A program made the position numbers and the translations under genes. From CAYQTE01 sp964420285 (lineage in GTDB: Bacteria; Planctomycetota; Phycisphaerae; Tepidisphaerales; Tepidisphaeraceae): DNA of 15,678 nucleotides. Shown one piece after another: positions 1 through 6,481 of the stretch. How positions within the stretch are numbered: position 1 is the first letter of the stretch; each line of letters opens with the position of its first letter. The stretch lies in assembly GCA_964420285.1 (NCBI GenBank), contig CAYQTE010000089.1, positions 1 to 15,678 on the forward strand. Direction: 5' to 3'. The notes under the pieces were generated by a model. That model saw only the letters and a list, made by a program, of their open reading frames with translations. It did no database searches and was not told where the DNA came from.

Positions 1-890
1 CTCATGTTCTCCATGGCGGTGTACGTTCGTGCGGCCAGGTGTGGGGTCAGAAGCACGCGATCCAGACCCAGAAGCGGGAAATCCGCTCCCGGCGGCTCGG
101 GGTGGTAGACATCCAACGCGGCGCCGTAAACGTGGCCGGACTTGATCGCCTGGGCCAGGGCGGCGGCGTCGAGCACTTCGCCGCGGCTGGTGTTGATGAC
201 CACGCTGGCGGGTTTGAGCAGTTTCAACTGTTCAGCGCCGACGAGATTCTCGTTGCCGGGCAGCATCGTCACGTGCAGCGACAGGATGTCCGATTCGCGA
301 TAGAGGCGATCCTTGGAAACGCTCTCGGCCGGGAAATCCACCCTGGCCGAAACGTCGATCAGATCGTTGTAGAGCACGCGCATCCCGAATCCGCGGCTGG
401 CGATATTGCCCACGCGCCGGCCGACACGGCCCATGCCCAGGATTCCGATCGTCATCTCATTGAGCTGGCGGCCGCGGACGGTGTTGCGGATGCGCTTGAA
501 TTCCGCCGGCGCGTAGGCCTGATCGCGAAAGAAATTCCACGGGCGTAGAATCTGGAGCAGATACCCGAAGACGAAATCGCCGACGGCCAGCGTGTTGGCA
601 TCGGGGGTATAGACGACCTGAACGCCGACTTTTCGGCAGGCCGGGACGTCGATGTTTTCGATCCCCACCCCGCCGCGTCCCACCACGCGCAATTTGGGCG
701 CCCGCGCCAGCAGGGCCGCATCCACGCGCGTATACGTGCGAACCGCCAACCCCGCCGCCTCCGGCAACGTGCGATCAAACGCCTCGGTGCCGCTGGCGGC
801 CTCGATGACGTTGGCGCGTTCCCGCAACCACTTCAACGGCCGTTCGTCCGATCCTTCGGTCATCAATACAACTGGCTTTTCGTCGGGCAT
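1..890 (-). CDS. NAD-dependent 2-hydroxyacid dehydrogenase, phosphoglycerate dehydrogenase-like (3' end cut by window edge)
   Basis: Read directly from the minus strand; the frame stays open from ATG at 890 to base 1, giving 296 codons without a stop. The product oxidises a 2-hydroxyacid such as 3-phosphoglycerate with NAD+. The N-terminal half has the substrate-domain signature GRGGVGIENID (about residues 72-82). The Rossmann loop GILGMGRVGRR starts at residue 149. The family catalytic triad is visible: Arg236 in NTSRGEV, Glu265 in HPEPP and His284 in TPHLAAR. The start is supported by AGGA nine bases upstream of the ATG. Only the C-terminal end is missing, and whether an ACT domain follows cannot be seen. 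It is divergently oriented to the restriction-modification genes and probably unrelated to them. The exact substrate (serine biosynthesis or another hydroxyacid) is not decided by these motifs. Confidence 0.9.
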   Translation of the reverse strand, partial: MPDEKPVVLMTEGSDERPLKWLRERANVIEAASGTEAFDRTLPEAAGLAVRTYTRVDAALLARAPKLRVVGRGGVGIENIDVPACRKVGVQVVYTPDANTLAVGDFVFGYLLQILRPWNFFRDQAYAPAEFKRIRNTVRGRQLNEMTIGILGMGRVGRRVGNIASRGFGMRVLYNDLIDVSARVDFPAESVSKDRLYRESDILSLHVTMLPGNENLVGAEQLKLLKPASVVINTSRGEVLDAAALAQAIKSGHVYGAALDVYHPEPPGADFPLLGLDRVLLTPHLAARTYTAMENM

Positions 891-1045
891 GGGATGGATT
901 CCTGTGTAAATCAATAGCCCGCCTCCAATCATGGGAGCGGCAGGCGACGGAGCACAGCCTAACCGGGGCGATGGCGAGGCTCAAATCCCCGATGCTGCGC
1001 GGTACGCATAGCGCGCAAGATCGTGCGTCGCGTCGCCGTTCATGG

Positions 1046-1051
1046 TAGGTT
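1046..1051 (+). promoter_or_regulatory. -10-like TAGGTT, leaderless layout, for the DNA methyltransferase
   Basis: TAGGTT lies exactly 7 nt before GTG at 1059, the same spacing as in five TPR-glycosyltransferase genes of this window. There is no good Shine-Dalgarno between them and no clear -35 hexamer 17 nt upstream. It is one of the reasons for preferring the 1059 start over the upstream in-frame GTG at 1023. Confidence 0.4.
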
Positions 1052-1058
1052 GTGGCAC

Positions 1059-2090
1059 GTGAGACGCGATCCGACTATTGCCATTCTTGAGGAGGCCGCC
1101 GCGCCCGACTTCCCCGATCTCGCGGCATTCATTCCACCCGATCTGGCTGATCTCAAAGACCCGCAGACCGATATCCCGCGAATCGCCCGGGATGAACGGC
1201 TTACGCGAAAAGTCGAAGAGGCGGTGCAGAAGATCCCGACCCGGCATGCCCTGCATCATGGCGACGCCCGAAATCTGTCCGGTCTTGCCCAGCAAAGCGT
1301 CCACCTGGTCCTCACCTCGCCGCCCTATTGGACGCTCAAGGAATACCGACAGTCCGAGGGGCAACTCGGCCACGTCGAGGATTATGACCAGTTCCTTGCC
1401 GAACTCGATCGGGTCTGGCAGGAGTGCTTTCGCCTGCTGGTCCCCGGCGGGCGGCTGGTGTGCGTCGTCGGCGATGTGTGCCTCTCGCGGCGGAAGAACG
1501 GCGGCCGGCATACCGTCGTGCCACTGCACGCTTCCATACAGGAACATTGCCGCGCCATCGGCTTTGACAACCTCTCGCCGATCATCTGGAACAAGATCGC
1601 CAACGCGGTCTTCGAGGCCACCGGCAACGGCGGCGGATTTCTCGGCAAGCCGTACGAACCCAACTCCGTCGTCAAGAACGACATTGAATTCATCCTGATG
1701 CAGCGCAAGCCCGGCGGCTATCGCACCCCCACCATTGCCGAGCGCGTACTCAGCGTCATCTCCGCCGACAATCATAAGAAATGGTTTCAGCAAATCTGGA
1801 CCGGCCTGACCGGGGCCTCGACGCGCAATCACCCCGCGCCCTACCCGATCGAGCTGGCCGAGCGGCTGATCCGCATGTTCAGCTTCGTCGGCGATACCGT
1901 CCTTGACCCGTTCATGGGCACCGGCACGACCAACGTCGCCGCCGCCAAATGGGGCAGAAACAGCATCGGCGTCGAGATTGATGGAGAATATTTCAGGCAG
2001 GCTGAACAACGCCTCACCCGCCACACAGCAGACCTCTTCCGGCCGCCATCTATTACCATTCACGATGCCAGGCAAGATGGACCTCGATAA
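1059..2090 (+). CDS. Type II site-specific DNA methyltransferase, beta class (TSPPYW, likely N4-cytosine or N6-adenine)
   Basis: Transfers a methyl group from S-adenosylmethionine to an exocyclic amino group of a DNA base. From GTG 1059 the protein is 343 aa. The catalytic motif IV TSPPYW is at residues 86-91. LLVPGGRLV (127-135) follows, and the SAM-binding motif I DPFMGTGTT is near the C-terminus (283-291) after HPAPYPIELAERLI. Motif IV before motif I is the circularly permuted beta order, and TSPPY is most common in N4-cytosine enzymes. About 60 residues before HALHHGDAR do not match a domain I recognise. The frame is open from GTG 1023, but 1059 has the TAGGTT-N7-GTG leaderless signature. 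Its last 14 nt overlap the endonuclease start, so the two are probably translationally coupled. By context it protects host DNA from that endonuclease; the methylated base is inferred, not seen. Confidence 0.9.
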   Translation: MRRDPTIAILEEAAAPDFPDLAAFIPPDLADLKDPQTDIPRIARDERLTRKVEEAVQKIPTRHALHHGDARNLSGLAQQSVHLVLTSPPYWTLKEYRQSEGQLGHVEDYDQFLAELDRVWQECFRLLVPGGRLVCVVGDVCLSRRKNGGRHTVVPLHASIQEHCRAIGFDNLSPIIWNKIANAVFEATGNGGGFLGKPYEPNSVVKNDIEFILMQRKPGGYRTPTIAERVLSVISADNHKKWFQQIWTGLTGASTRNHPAPYPIELAERLIRMFSFVGDTVLDPFMGTGTTNVAAAKWGRNSIGVEIDGEYFRQAEQRLTRHTADLFRPPSITIHDARQDGPR

Positions 2091-2850
2091 ACGACTACGC
2101 AACGCCGTCCGCCACTTCTGGACTACGCGCGACGCGCAGGCCCGTAAGCAAGGCGGCGCCGCCGGCCGGCGCGATGCCGGCGCCCGCGCCGCCGTCACCG
2201 GGGGTAAACAGATGAACGGCTTCATCAGCCTCGTGCGCGATGTGCTTGTCGAAAATGGCATTTCCAGCCCTTCGGTCTACTGCCACAGGAACATCGAACT
2301 GCCCGGCTATTTCCGGCCGGAAAAATGCTGGGATCTGCTGGTGGTCGTTGAGGGAACGCTCATTGCGTCGATCGAGTTCAAGTCCCAGGTCGGTCCGTCC
2401 TTGGGCAACAACTACAACAACCGAACCGAGGAAGCCCTGGGCAATGCGACCGATATCTGGGCGGCGTACCGTGAAGGCGCATTCAAGCCGTCGGCCCGGC
2501 CGTGGCTCGGCTTCTTCATGCTCCTTGAGGAGACGCCGCGCTCGACCGCGCCCGTGCGGGCTCGCGAACCGCATTTCAAAGTCTTCCCCGAGTTCAAGGC
2601 CGCGTCGTACGCCAAACGCTACGAGATACTTCTGACCAAACTGCTTCGGGAACGCCTTTATGACGGGGCGTGTTTTCTGCTCTCCGACCGCGCCGGCGGA
2701 CGCAAGGGTCACTTCCGCGAACCGAACCCGGAACTCAGCTTCCGCAATTTCGCCGAATCGCTGGTCGCGCGGGCCATCGCCCACCTCAACACCTCGCCGC
2801 CTGGCAAAATGGTGAAGGACACCGCCGAGAATCCCGGCTCCGAAGGATAA
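2077..2850 (+). CDS. PaeR7I/XhoI-family type II restriction endonuclease (predicted specificity CTCGAG)
   Basis: Predicted DNA-cleaving partner of the upstream methyltransferase. From ATG 2077 it is 257 aa, close to my recollection of about 245 aa for PaeR7I and XhoI. Family-like stretches appear in order: RNAVRHFW (residues 8-15), VTGGKQMNGF (40-49), ELPGYFRPEKCWD (74-86), SQVGPSLGNNYNNRTEEALG (103-122), then PWLGFFMLLEE and EPHFKVFPEFKAASYAKRYE. The PD-(D/E)xK core is Asp86, then Glu100-x-Lys102 in IEFKS. ATG 2077 has a weak AGG four bases upstream; ATG 2065 is in frame and would add four residues. The frame is open much further upstream, but that part overlaps the methyltransferase and does not resemble the family. 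Known PaeR7I/XhoI members cut CTCGAG; specificity here is inferred from the family. The gene looks intact. Confidence 0.92.
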   Translation: MDLDKRLRNAVRHFWTTRDAQARKQGGAAGRRDAGARAAVTGGKQMNGFISLVRDVLVENGISSPSVYCHRNIELPGYFRPEKCWDLLVVVEGTLIASIEFKSQVGPSLGNNYNNRTEEALGNATDIWAAYREGAFKPSARPWLGFFMLLEETPRSTAPVRAREPHFKVFPEFKAASYAKRYEILLTKLLRERLYDGACFLLSDRAGGRKGHFREPNPELSFRNFAESLVARAIAHLNTSPPGKMVKDTAENPGSEG

Positions 2851-2890
2851 TCCCGCGCCAATTCTACGCGCAGACAATCCCCGACGGCAG

Positions 2891-2926
2891 TACAATGCCG
2901 GTCATCGTCCCGTCGCCATAAGGAGG
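2891..2926 (+). promoter_or_regulatory. Promoter -10 (TACAAT) and strong Shine-Dalgarno before the first pseudopilin-like gene
   Basis: TACAAT at 2891-2896 matches the -10 consensus in five of six bases. A perfect AGGAGG at 2921-2926 lies 5 nt before GTG 2932 and fixes that start. No convincing -35 is visible 17 nt upstream. This is a leadered arrangement, unlike the TPR genes downstream. Confidence 0.45.
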
Positions 2927-2931
2927 CAAAC

Positions 2932-3543
2932 GTGCCGGAATCCAATCAACTCCCGCCACTGCCGCTGGATTACGCCAATCCACGCGATCTGCCGGACGGG
3001 CCAGTCCGCTGGTATTTGTGGATCCCAATCGCCGTCTGTCTCTTTCTCTTGTGCATCGGACTTTCGATCTCGTTTCTCTTCCCGATATTGGACGGGCCAG
3101 GCAGCGTATATGCCCAGCAAAGCGATGAATCCGCCGCCCATCTGCGCGCGATCGGCCAAGCTATCACGATGTACTCCATGGATCATAATGGCGCGTACCC
3201 CGATTCATTTCAGACTATTCTGCTGAACGAAGCTGTCACCAGCGACATTTTCATTCTGCCGCGCAGTACCGACACGCCTGCCACCGGTCCAACCACACAG
3301 ACAGTTGCCGATCAACTGACGGCCGGCGGGCACCTGTCGTACGTGTATCTTGGCAGCGGACTCACGGTCAACATGGCGACAGCGAAAACGATCGTCGCGT
3401 ACCAGATCAGCCCAATTCCCGGGTTCGGGACCAACGTGCTCTTCGGCGATGGGCACGTTGAGACCGTGGATGCGGCGACAATCGCCAAGATCATTGCCCG
3501 CGCCGCCTCGGGGCAGTTCCCTGTGACCATGCCGTCGCCATGA
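2932..3543 (+). CDS. Pseudopilin-like membrane-anchored protein, paralogue 1 of 3 (degenerate H-X9-DG)
   Basis: 203 aa, GTG start set by AGGAGG five bases upstream. Residues 1-26 are a Pro/Leu-rich cytoplasmic tail with LPPLPLDY. Residues 27-51 are one hydrophobic membrane segment, and the rest should lie outside. After the membrane, LRAIGQAITMYSMDHNGAYP (71-90) resembles the helix-plus-loop of type II secretion pseudopilins. NVLFGDGHVETVD (168-180) resembles the C-terminal box of the planctomycete H-X9-DG prepilin-like family. The histidine expected ten residues before the DG is Pro163. There is no GFTLIE-type prepilin cleavage motif at the membrane segment, so processing like a true pilin is unlikely. 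It starts a run of three same-strand paralogues and is the most divergent of them in its N-terminal half. Molecular role unknown; a surface or periplasmic structural role is inference. Confidence 0.8.
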   Translation: MPESNQLPPLPLDYANPRDLPDGPVRWYLWIPIAVCLFLLCIGLSISFLFPILDGPGSVYAQQSDESAAHLRAIGQAITMYSMDHNGAYPDSFQTILLNEAVTSDIFILPRSTDTPATGPTTQTVADQLTAGGHLSYVYLGSGLTVNMATAKTIVAYQISPIPGFGTNVLFGDGHVETVDAATIAKIIARAASGQFPVTMPSP

Positions 3544-3617
3544 GGAATTTCCGGAAAATGGAAGTTGTGGTATGACACGCCCCGTCCATCATCCTCTAAA
3601 TAGCGTCAGAGGCCATC

Positions 3618-4214
3618 ATGTCCGAATCCGAACCCAATCCCCCGTTGCCGCTTGATTGCGAGACGCCGCAAAACCGGCTGCGACGGGCAAGCCTGCTTTT
3701 CTGGCTACTTTTGTGCGGCATCATCCTGCTGGCGGTGGCTATCTGCACCATCAGAACGGACTGTGACGGACCCACGCGAGAGGACGCCAACCGCACAAAG
3801 TCCATGGCCAATCTGCGCGCTATCGGCCAGGCGATCTCGATTTATTCCGACGACCATCAGGGCCAATACCCCGATTCCTTTGAGACCATCCTGCTCAATG
3901 TGGACGTCACCGGCGGAATCTTCGCCAGTCCGTCCGGCAACGACTCACCCGCCACCGGCCCCACCAGTCAAGCCGTCGCCAGCCAACTCTCGGCCGGCGG
4001 GCATCTGTCCTACGTCTATCTCGGCCGGGGACTCACTGCAAAGACCGTGACGCCGGATACGGTTCTTGCCTACGAGTTGATCCAGAATCCCGGCAGCGGG
4101 TCGAACGTGCTCTTTGGCGATGGGCATGTTGAGGCCGTGGATGCGGCGACAATCGCCAAGATCATCGCTCGCGCCGCCTCGGGGCAGTTTCCGGTGACGA
4201 TGCCTTCGAAGTGA
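3618..4214 (+). CDS. Pseudopilin-like membrane-anchored protein, paralogue 2 of 3
   Basis: 198 aa. AGAGG at 3608-3612 sits five bases before ATG 3618. It has the same plan as its neighbours: Pro/Leu-rich tail (NPPLPLDCETP), a membrane segment at about residues 24-45, NLRAIGQAISIYSDDHQGQY (65-84), and NVLFGDGHVEAVD (163-175) with proline where the family histidine would be. From about residue 58 to 160 it is nearly identical to paralogue 3, whereas the last 35 residues (GDGHVE to the end) match paralogue 1. It therefore looks like a mosaic. A 74-bp gap separates it from paralogue 1. That gap holds the palindrome TTTCCGGAAA (3548-3557) and a possible -10 (TATGAC, 3571-3576), both weak. Function unknown; as a small single-pass protein with a large exported domain it may be a surface component. 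Confidence 0.8.
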   Translation: MSESEPNPPLPLDCETPQNRLRRASLLFWLLLCGIILLAVAICTIRTDCDGPTREDANRTKSMANLRAIGQAISIYSDDHQGQYPDSFETILLNVDVTGGIFASPSGNDSPATGPTSQAVASQLSAGGHLSYVYLGRGLTAKTVTPDTVLAYELIQNPGSGSNVLFGDGHVEAVDAATIAKIIARAASGQFPVTMPSK

Positions 4215-4227
4215 AAGCGAGTGATAG

Positions 4228-4265
4228 TATAATCCCGCTCCGGATCGCTGCACGCTTCGCGGAGG
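4228..4265 (+). promoter_or_regulatory. Consensus -10 TATAAT and Shine-Dalgarno before pseudopilin-like paralogue 3
   Basis: A perfect TATAAT occurs at 4228-4233, with the weak -35 candidate TTCGAA 17 nt upstream (4205-4210, overlapping the end of paralogue 2). GGAGG at 4261-4265 lies 5 nt before ATG 4271. This suggests paralogue 3 can be transcribed independently of paralogues 1 and 2. Confidence 0.5.
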
Positions 4266-4270
4266 CCACC

Positions 4271-4867
4271 ATGTCGGAAAACAATCAACTCCCGCTGCTG
4301 CCGCTTGATTACGAAACTCCTCCAGACCGGCCGCGGAGAGCAAGCCTGCTGTTCTGGCTATTGGTTTGCGCAAGCCCGTTGCTGGCGCTGGCCATTTTAA
4401 GCCCCTTTTTCACAAGCATTGGCAAATCGCCAGCGGCCGCCTATCGTGTGAAGTCCATGGCCAATCTGCGCGCTATCGGCCAGGCGATCTCGATGTATTC
4501 CGACGACCATCAGGGCCAATACCCCGATTCCTTTGAGACGATCCTCCTCAATGAGGACGTCACCAGCGGGATCTTCGTCAACCCCTCCAGCCACGACATC
4601 CCCGCCACCGGACCCACCAGTCAAGCCGTCGCCAGCCAACTCTCCACCGGCGGGCATCTGTCCTACGTCTATCTCGGCCGGGGTCTCACCGCCAAAACCG
4701 TCACGCCGGATACGGTTCTCGCCTACGAGCTGATCCAGTATCCCAGCGGCGGGTCGAACATGCTCTTCGGCGATGGGCACGTTGATTACATCGACGGCGC
4801 CCGCGCCACAGCGTTCATCGCCCACGCCACGACCGCACCAGTTCCCGTGACTATGCCTTCGCCATAG
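4271..4867 (+). CDS. Pseudopilin-like membrane-anchored protein, paralogue 3 of 3
   Basis: 198 aa. ATG 4271 is chosen over the upstream in-frame GTG at 4211 because GGAGG lies five bases before it and because NQLPLLPLDYETP then aligns with the N-termini of the two neighbours. One membrane segment spans about residues 24-47. NLRAIGQAISMYSDDHQGQY (65-84) and SNMLFGDGHVDYID (near 162-175) follow, with proline replacing the histidine of H-X9-DG. The tail after LFGDGHV differs completely from paralogues 1 and 2 until the shared ending PVTMPS. The stop codon TAG (4865-4867) is part of the TAGAAT hexamer that appears to drive the first TPR-glycosyltransferase, 11 bp downstream. Role unknown; it is the nearest exported protein to the glycosyltransferase array. 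Confidence 0.8.
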   Translation: MSENNQLPLLPLDYETPPDRPRRASLLFWLLVCASPLLALAILSPFFTSIGKSPAAAYRVKSMANLRAIGQAISMYSDDHQGQYPDSFETILLNEDVTSGIFVNPSSHDIPATGPTSQAVASQLSTGGHLSYVYLGRGLTAKTVTPDTVLAYELIQYPSGGSNMLFGDGHVDYIDGARATAFIAHATTAPVPVTMPSP

Positions 4868-4870
4868 AAT
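4865..4870 (+). promoter_or_regulatory. -10-like TAGAAT for the TPR-GT9 gene, near-leaderless layout
   Basis: TAGAAT is 8 nt before ATG 4879 and includes the stop codon of the preceding gene. There is no Shine-Dalgarno in between. It is the same design as the five downstream TPR genes, which have 7 nt. Confidence 0.42.
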
Positions 4871-4878
4871 CCCTGTCC

Positions 4879-6456
4879 ATGCCGCAAGTCACTCTTGAAC
4901 AGGCCATGCACGTCGCGGCGACACACCACAGCGCCGGGCGGCTGGCGGAGGCGGAGGCGGTTTGCGTGCATATTCTGTCGTCATGGCCCAACAACATGGA
5001 GGCGCTGTATCTGCTGGGCAGCGTCTGGCAGGGTCAGAACAAACTCAACCAGGCGATCGCCTGTTATCAGCGGCTGACCGCGCTGCGGCCCGATCTGGCC
5101 ACGGCCCATTTCAACATGGGCAACGCCTGGAAGGACAAAGGCCGGCTTGATCGGGCCATCGCGTGTTATCAGGGCGCGATCGCCGCCGATCCGCGGTACA
5201 TGGAGGCACACGTCAATCTCGGCATCGCGTTGCATCAGAGCGGGCAGATCGATTCGTCCATCGCCTGCCTGCAGCGGGCGGTGGAACTGAACCCTCAATC
5301 CGCCGAAGCTCATTTCAACCTTGGCAAGGCGTGCGCAAGTAACGCGGACTTTGACCGCGCCATGGCCTGTTATCGGCTGGCGGTGCAACTAAATCCGAAC
5401 TCTGTCGAGGCGCACAACAATCTCGGCGTGCTGCTGGCGGAACAGGGCCATCCGCAGCAGGCCGTCGAATACTACCGCACGGCCATCGCGATCAATCCCG
5501 AATTTGCCGGCGCCCACTACAACCTGGCGCATGTTCTGCTTCGCGGCGGCGATTTGGCCCAGGGGTGGGAGCAATACCAATGGCGATGGAAATGCCCGGG
5601 GCTGGAAGCGCCGCGCGTTTTATCCCGGCCGGCGTGGGATGGCTCGGACCTTCCCGACGGGACGATTCTGCTGACATCGGAACAGGGATTGGGTGACACG
5701 ATTCAGTTTATCCGCTACGCGCCGCTGGTCGCCGCGAGGTGCCGGCGCGTGGTGCTGCAATGTCAGGAGGAATTGCTCCCGCTGCTGGACGGCACGGAGG
5801 GCATTGCGCAAGTGGTGCGGCATTCGGATGCGCTTCCGGAGTTTGACGCGCATTGCCCGCTCCTGAACCTGCCGGGAATCTTCTCCACCACGATCGAGTC
5901 GATTCCATCCCATATTCCGTATGTCCATGCGCATCGGGAGCGCATTGAGGCGTGGTCCGGGAAAATCGACGGCCAAACGCGGCCGCGCATCGGTCTGGCA
6001 TGGGCCGGCCGGCCGGAAAACAGAAACGATCTCCACCGATCGCTGCCGCTGGCCACACTCGCCGCGCTGGGGCAATTCTCCGACGCGGTCTTCTACAGTC
6101 TGCAAAAAGGCCCGGCGTCGCAGCAGGCCGCCTCGCCGCCAACCGGAATGCGCCTGATCGACCTCACGAGCGAGTTGAACGATTTTGCCGAGACGGCCGG
6201 GTTGATCGCCAACCTCGACCTTGTCATTTCGGTGGACACGGCGGTGGTTCACCTGGCCGGCGCGATGGGCCGGCCGGTCTGGACGCTCCTGCCGTTTTGT
6301 CCGGATTGGCGATGGCTGCTGGAGCGCAGCGACAGTCCCTGGTATCCGACGATGCGGCTGTTTCGCCAGGCGACGATCGGAGATTGGACGGGGGTTATCG
6401 AGCAGGTGGTCGACGCGCTGCGGCAGTGGATTGGCGAACATCCAACGTGGCGATAG
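4879..6456 (+). CDS. TPR protein with C-terminal GT9/heptosyltransferase-like glycosyltransferase domain
   Basis: 525 aa. Residues 1-235 form about seven TPR units of 34 aa (for example MEAHVNLGIALHQSGQIDSS), a superhelix that probably recruits acceptor proteins. The C-terminal half is a GT-B fold of the ADP-heptose/heptosyltransferase type: EQGLGDTIQFIRY with the glycine loop at residues 270-274, YSLQKG (406-411), and SVDTAVVHLAGAMGRPVW (451-468), the typical nucleotide-sugar site with Asp453 and His458. No signal peptide is seen, so it should act in the cytosol. The start ATG 4879 gives MPQVTLEQAM, which aligns with the N-termini of the GT41 genes downstream. It therefore shares its front end with them while carrying an unrelated catalytic domain. 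The sugar donor and acceptor are unknown. Together with the next five genes it forms an array in which most gaps are only a few dozen bases. Confidence 0.88.
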   Translation: MPQVTLEQAMHVAATHHSAGRLAEAEAVCVHILSSWPNNMEALYLLGSVWQGQNKLNQAIACYQRLTALRPDLATAHFNMGNAWKDKGRLDRAIACYQGAIAADPRYMEAHVNLGIALHQSGQIDSSIACLQRAVELNPQSAEAHFNLGKACASNADFDRAMACYRLAVQLNPNSVEAHNNLGVLLAEQGHPQQAVEYYRTAIAINPEFAGAHYNLAHVLLRGGDLAQGWEQYQWRWKCPGLEAPRVLSRPAWDGSDLPDGTILLTSEQGLGDTIQFIRYAPLVAARCRRVVLQCQEELLPLLDGTEGIAQVVRHSDALPEFDAHCPLLNLPGIFSTTIESIPSHIPYVHAHRERIEAWSGKIDGQTRPRIGLAWAGRPENRNDLHRSLPLATLAALGQFSDAVFYSLQKGPASQQAASPPTGMRLIDLTSELNDFAETAGLIANLDLVISVDTAVVHLAGAMGRPVWTLLPFCPDWRWLLERSDSPWYPTMRLFRQATIGDWTGVIEQVVDALRQWIGEHPTWR

Positions 6457-6468
6457 TCGATCCAACGG

Positions 6469-6474
6469 TAGGAT
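6469..6474 (+). promoter_or_regulatory. -10-like TAGGAT, leaderless layout, for the first GT41 gene
   Basis: TAGGAT is exactly 7 nt before ATG 6482. An earlier in-frame ATG at 6473 overlaps the hexamer itself. A TAGTCG lies 9 nt upstream (6454-6459), too close to act as a -35. There is no Shine-Dalgarno. Confidence 0.48.
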
Positions 6475-6481
6475 GTCCGCG

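Noticed and set aside
39..548. 169-aa open frame on the plus strand
   Set aside because: It is antisense to the dehydrogenase, whose Rossmann loop and catalytic triad are read on the minus strand.
1023..1058. Methyltransferase start at GTG 1023
   Set aside because: It has no Shine-Dalgarno or -10 at a useful distance, whereas GTG 1059 follows TAGGTT by 7 nt. It is not excluded.
1903..2076. Longer endonuclease starting at 1903
   Set aside because: This part overlaps the methyltransferase motif I region in another frame and shows no resemblance to the PaeR7I/XhoI N-terminus, whose alignment begins near 2077.
981..2261. 426-aa open frame on the minus strand
   Set aside because: It lies opposite the methyltransferase and the start of the endonuclease, both of which have clear catalytic motifs; its translation shows no recognisable family.
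3548..3557. Palindrome TTTCCGGAAA between two pseudopilin-like genes
   Set aside because: It has no loop and no following T-run, so it is not a terminator. As a single 10-bp palindrome it is too weak to call an operator.
6454..6474. TAGTCG before TAGGAT as a -35/-10 pair for the gene at 6482
   Set aside because: The spacer is only 9 nt against 17 nt in the three good examples, so it cannot serve as the same promoter element.
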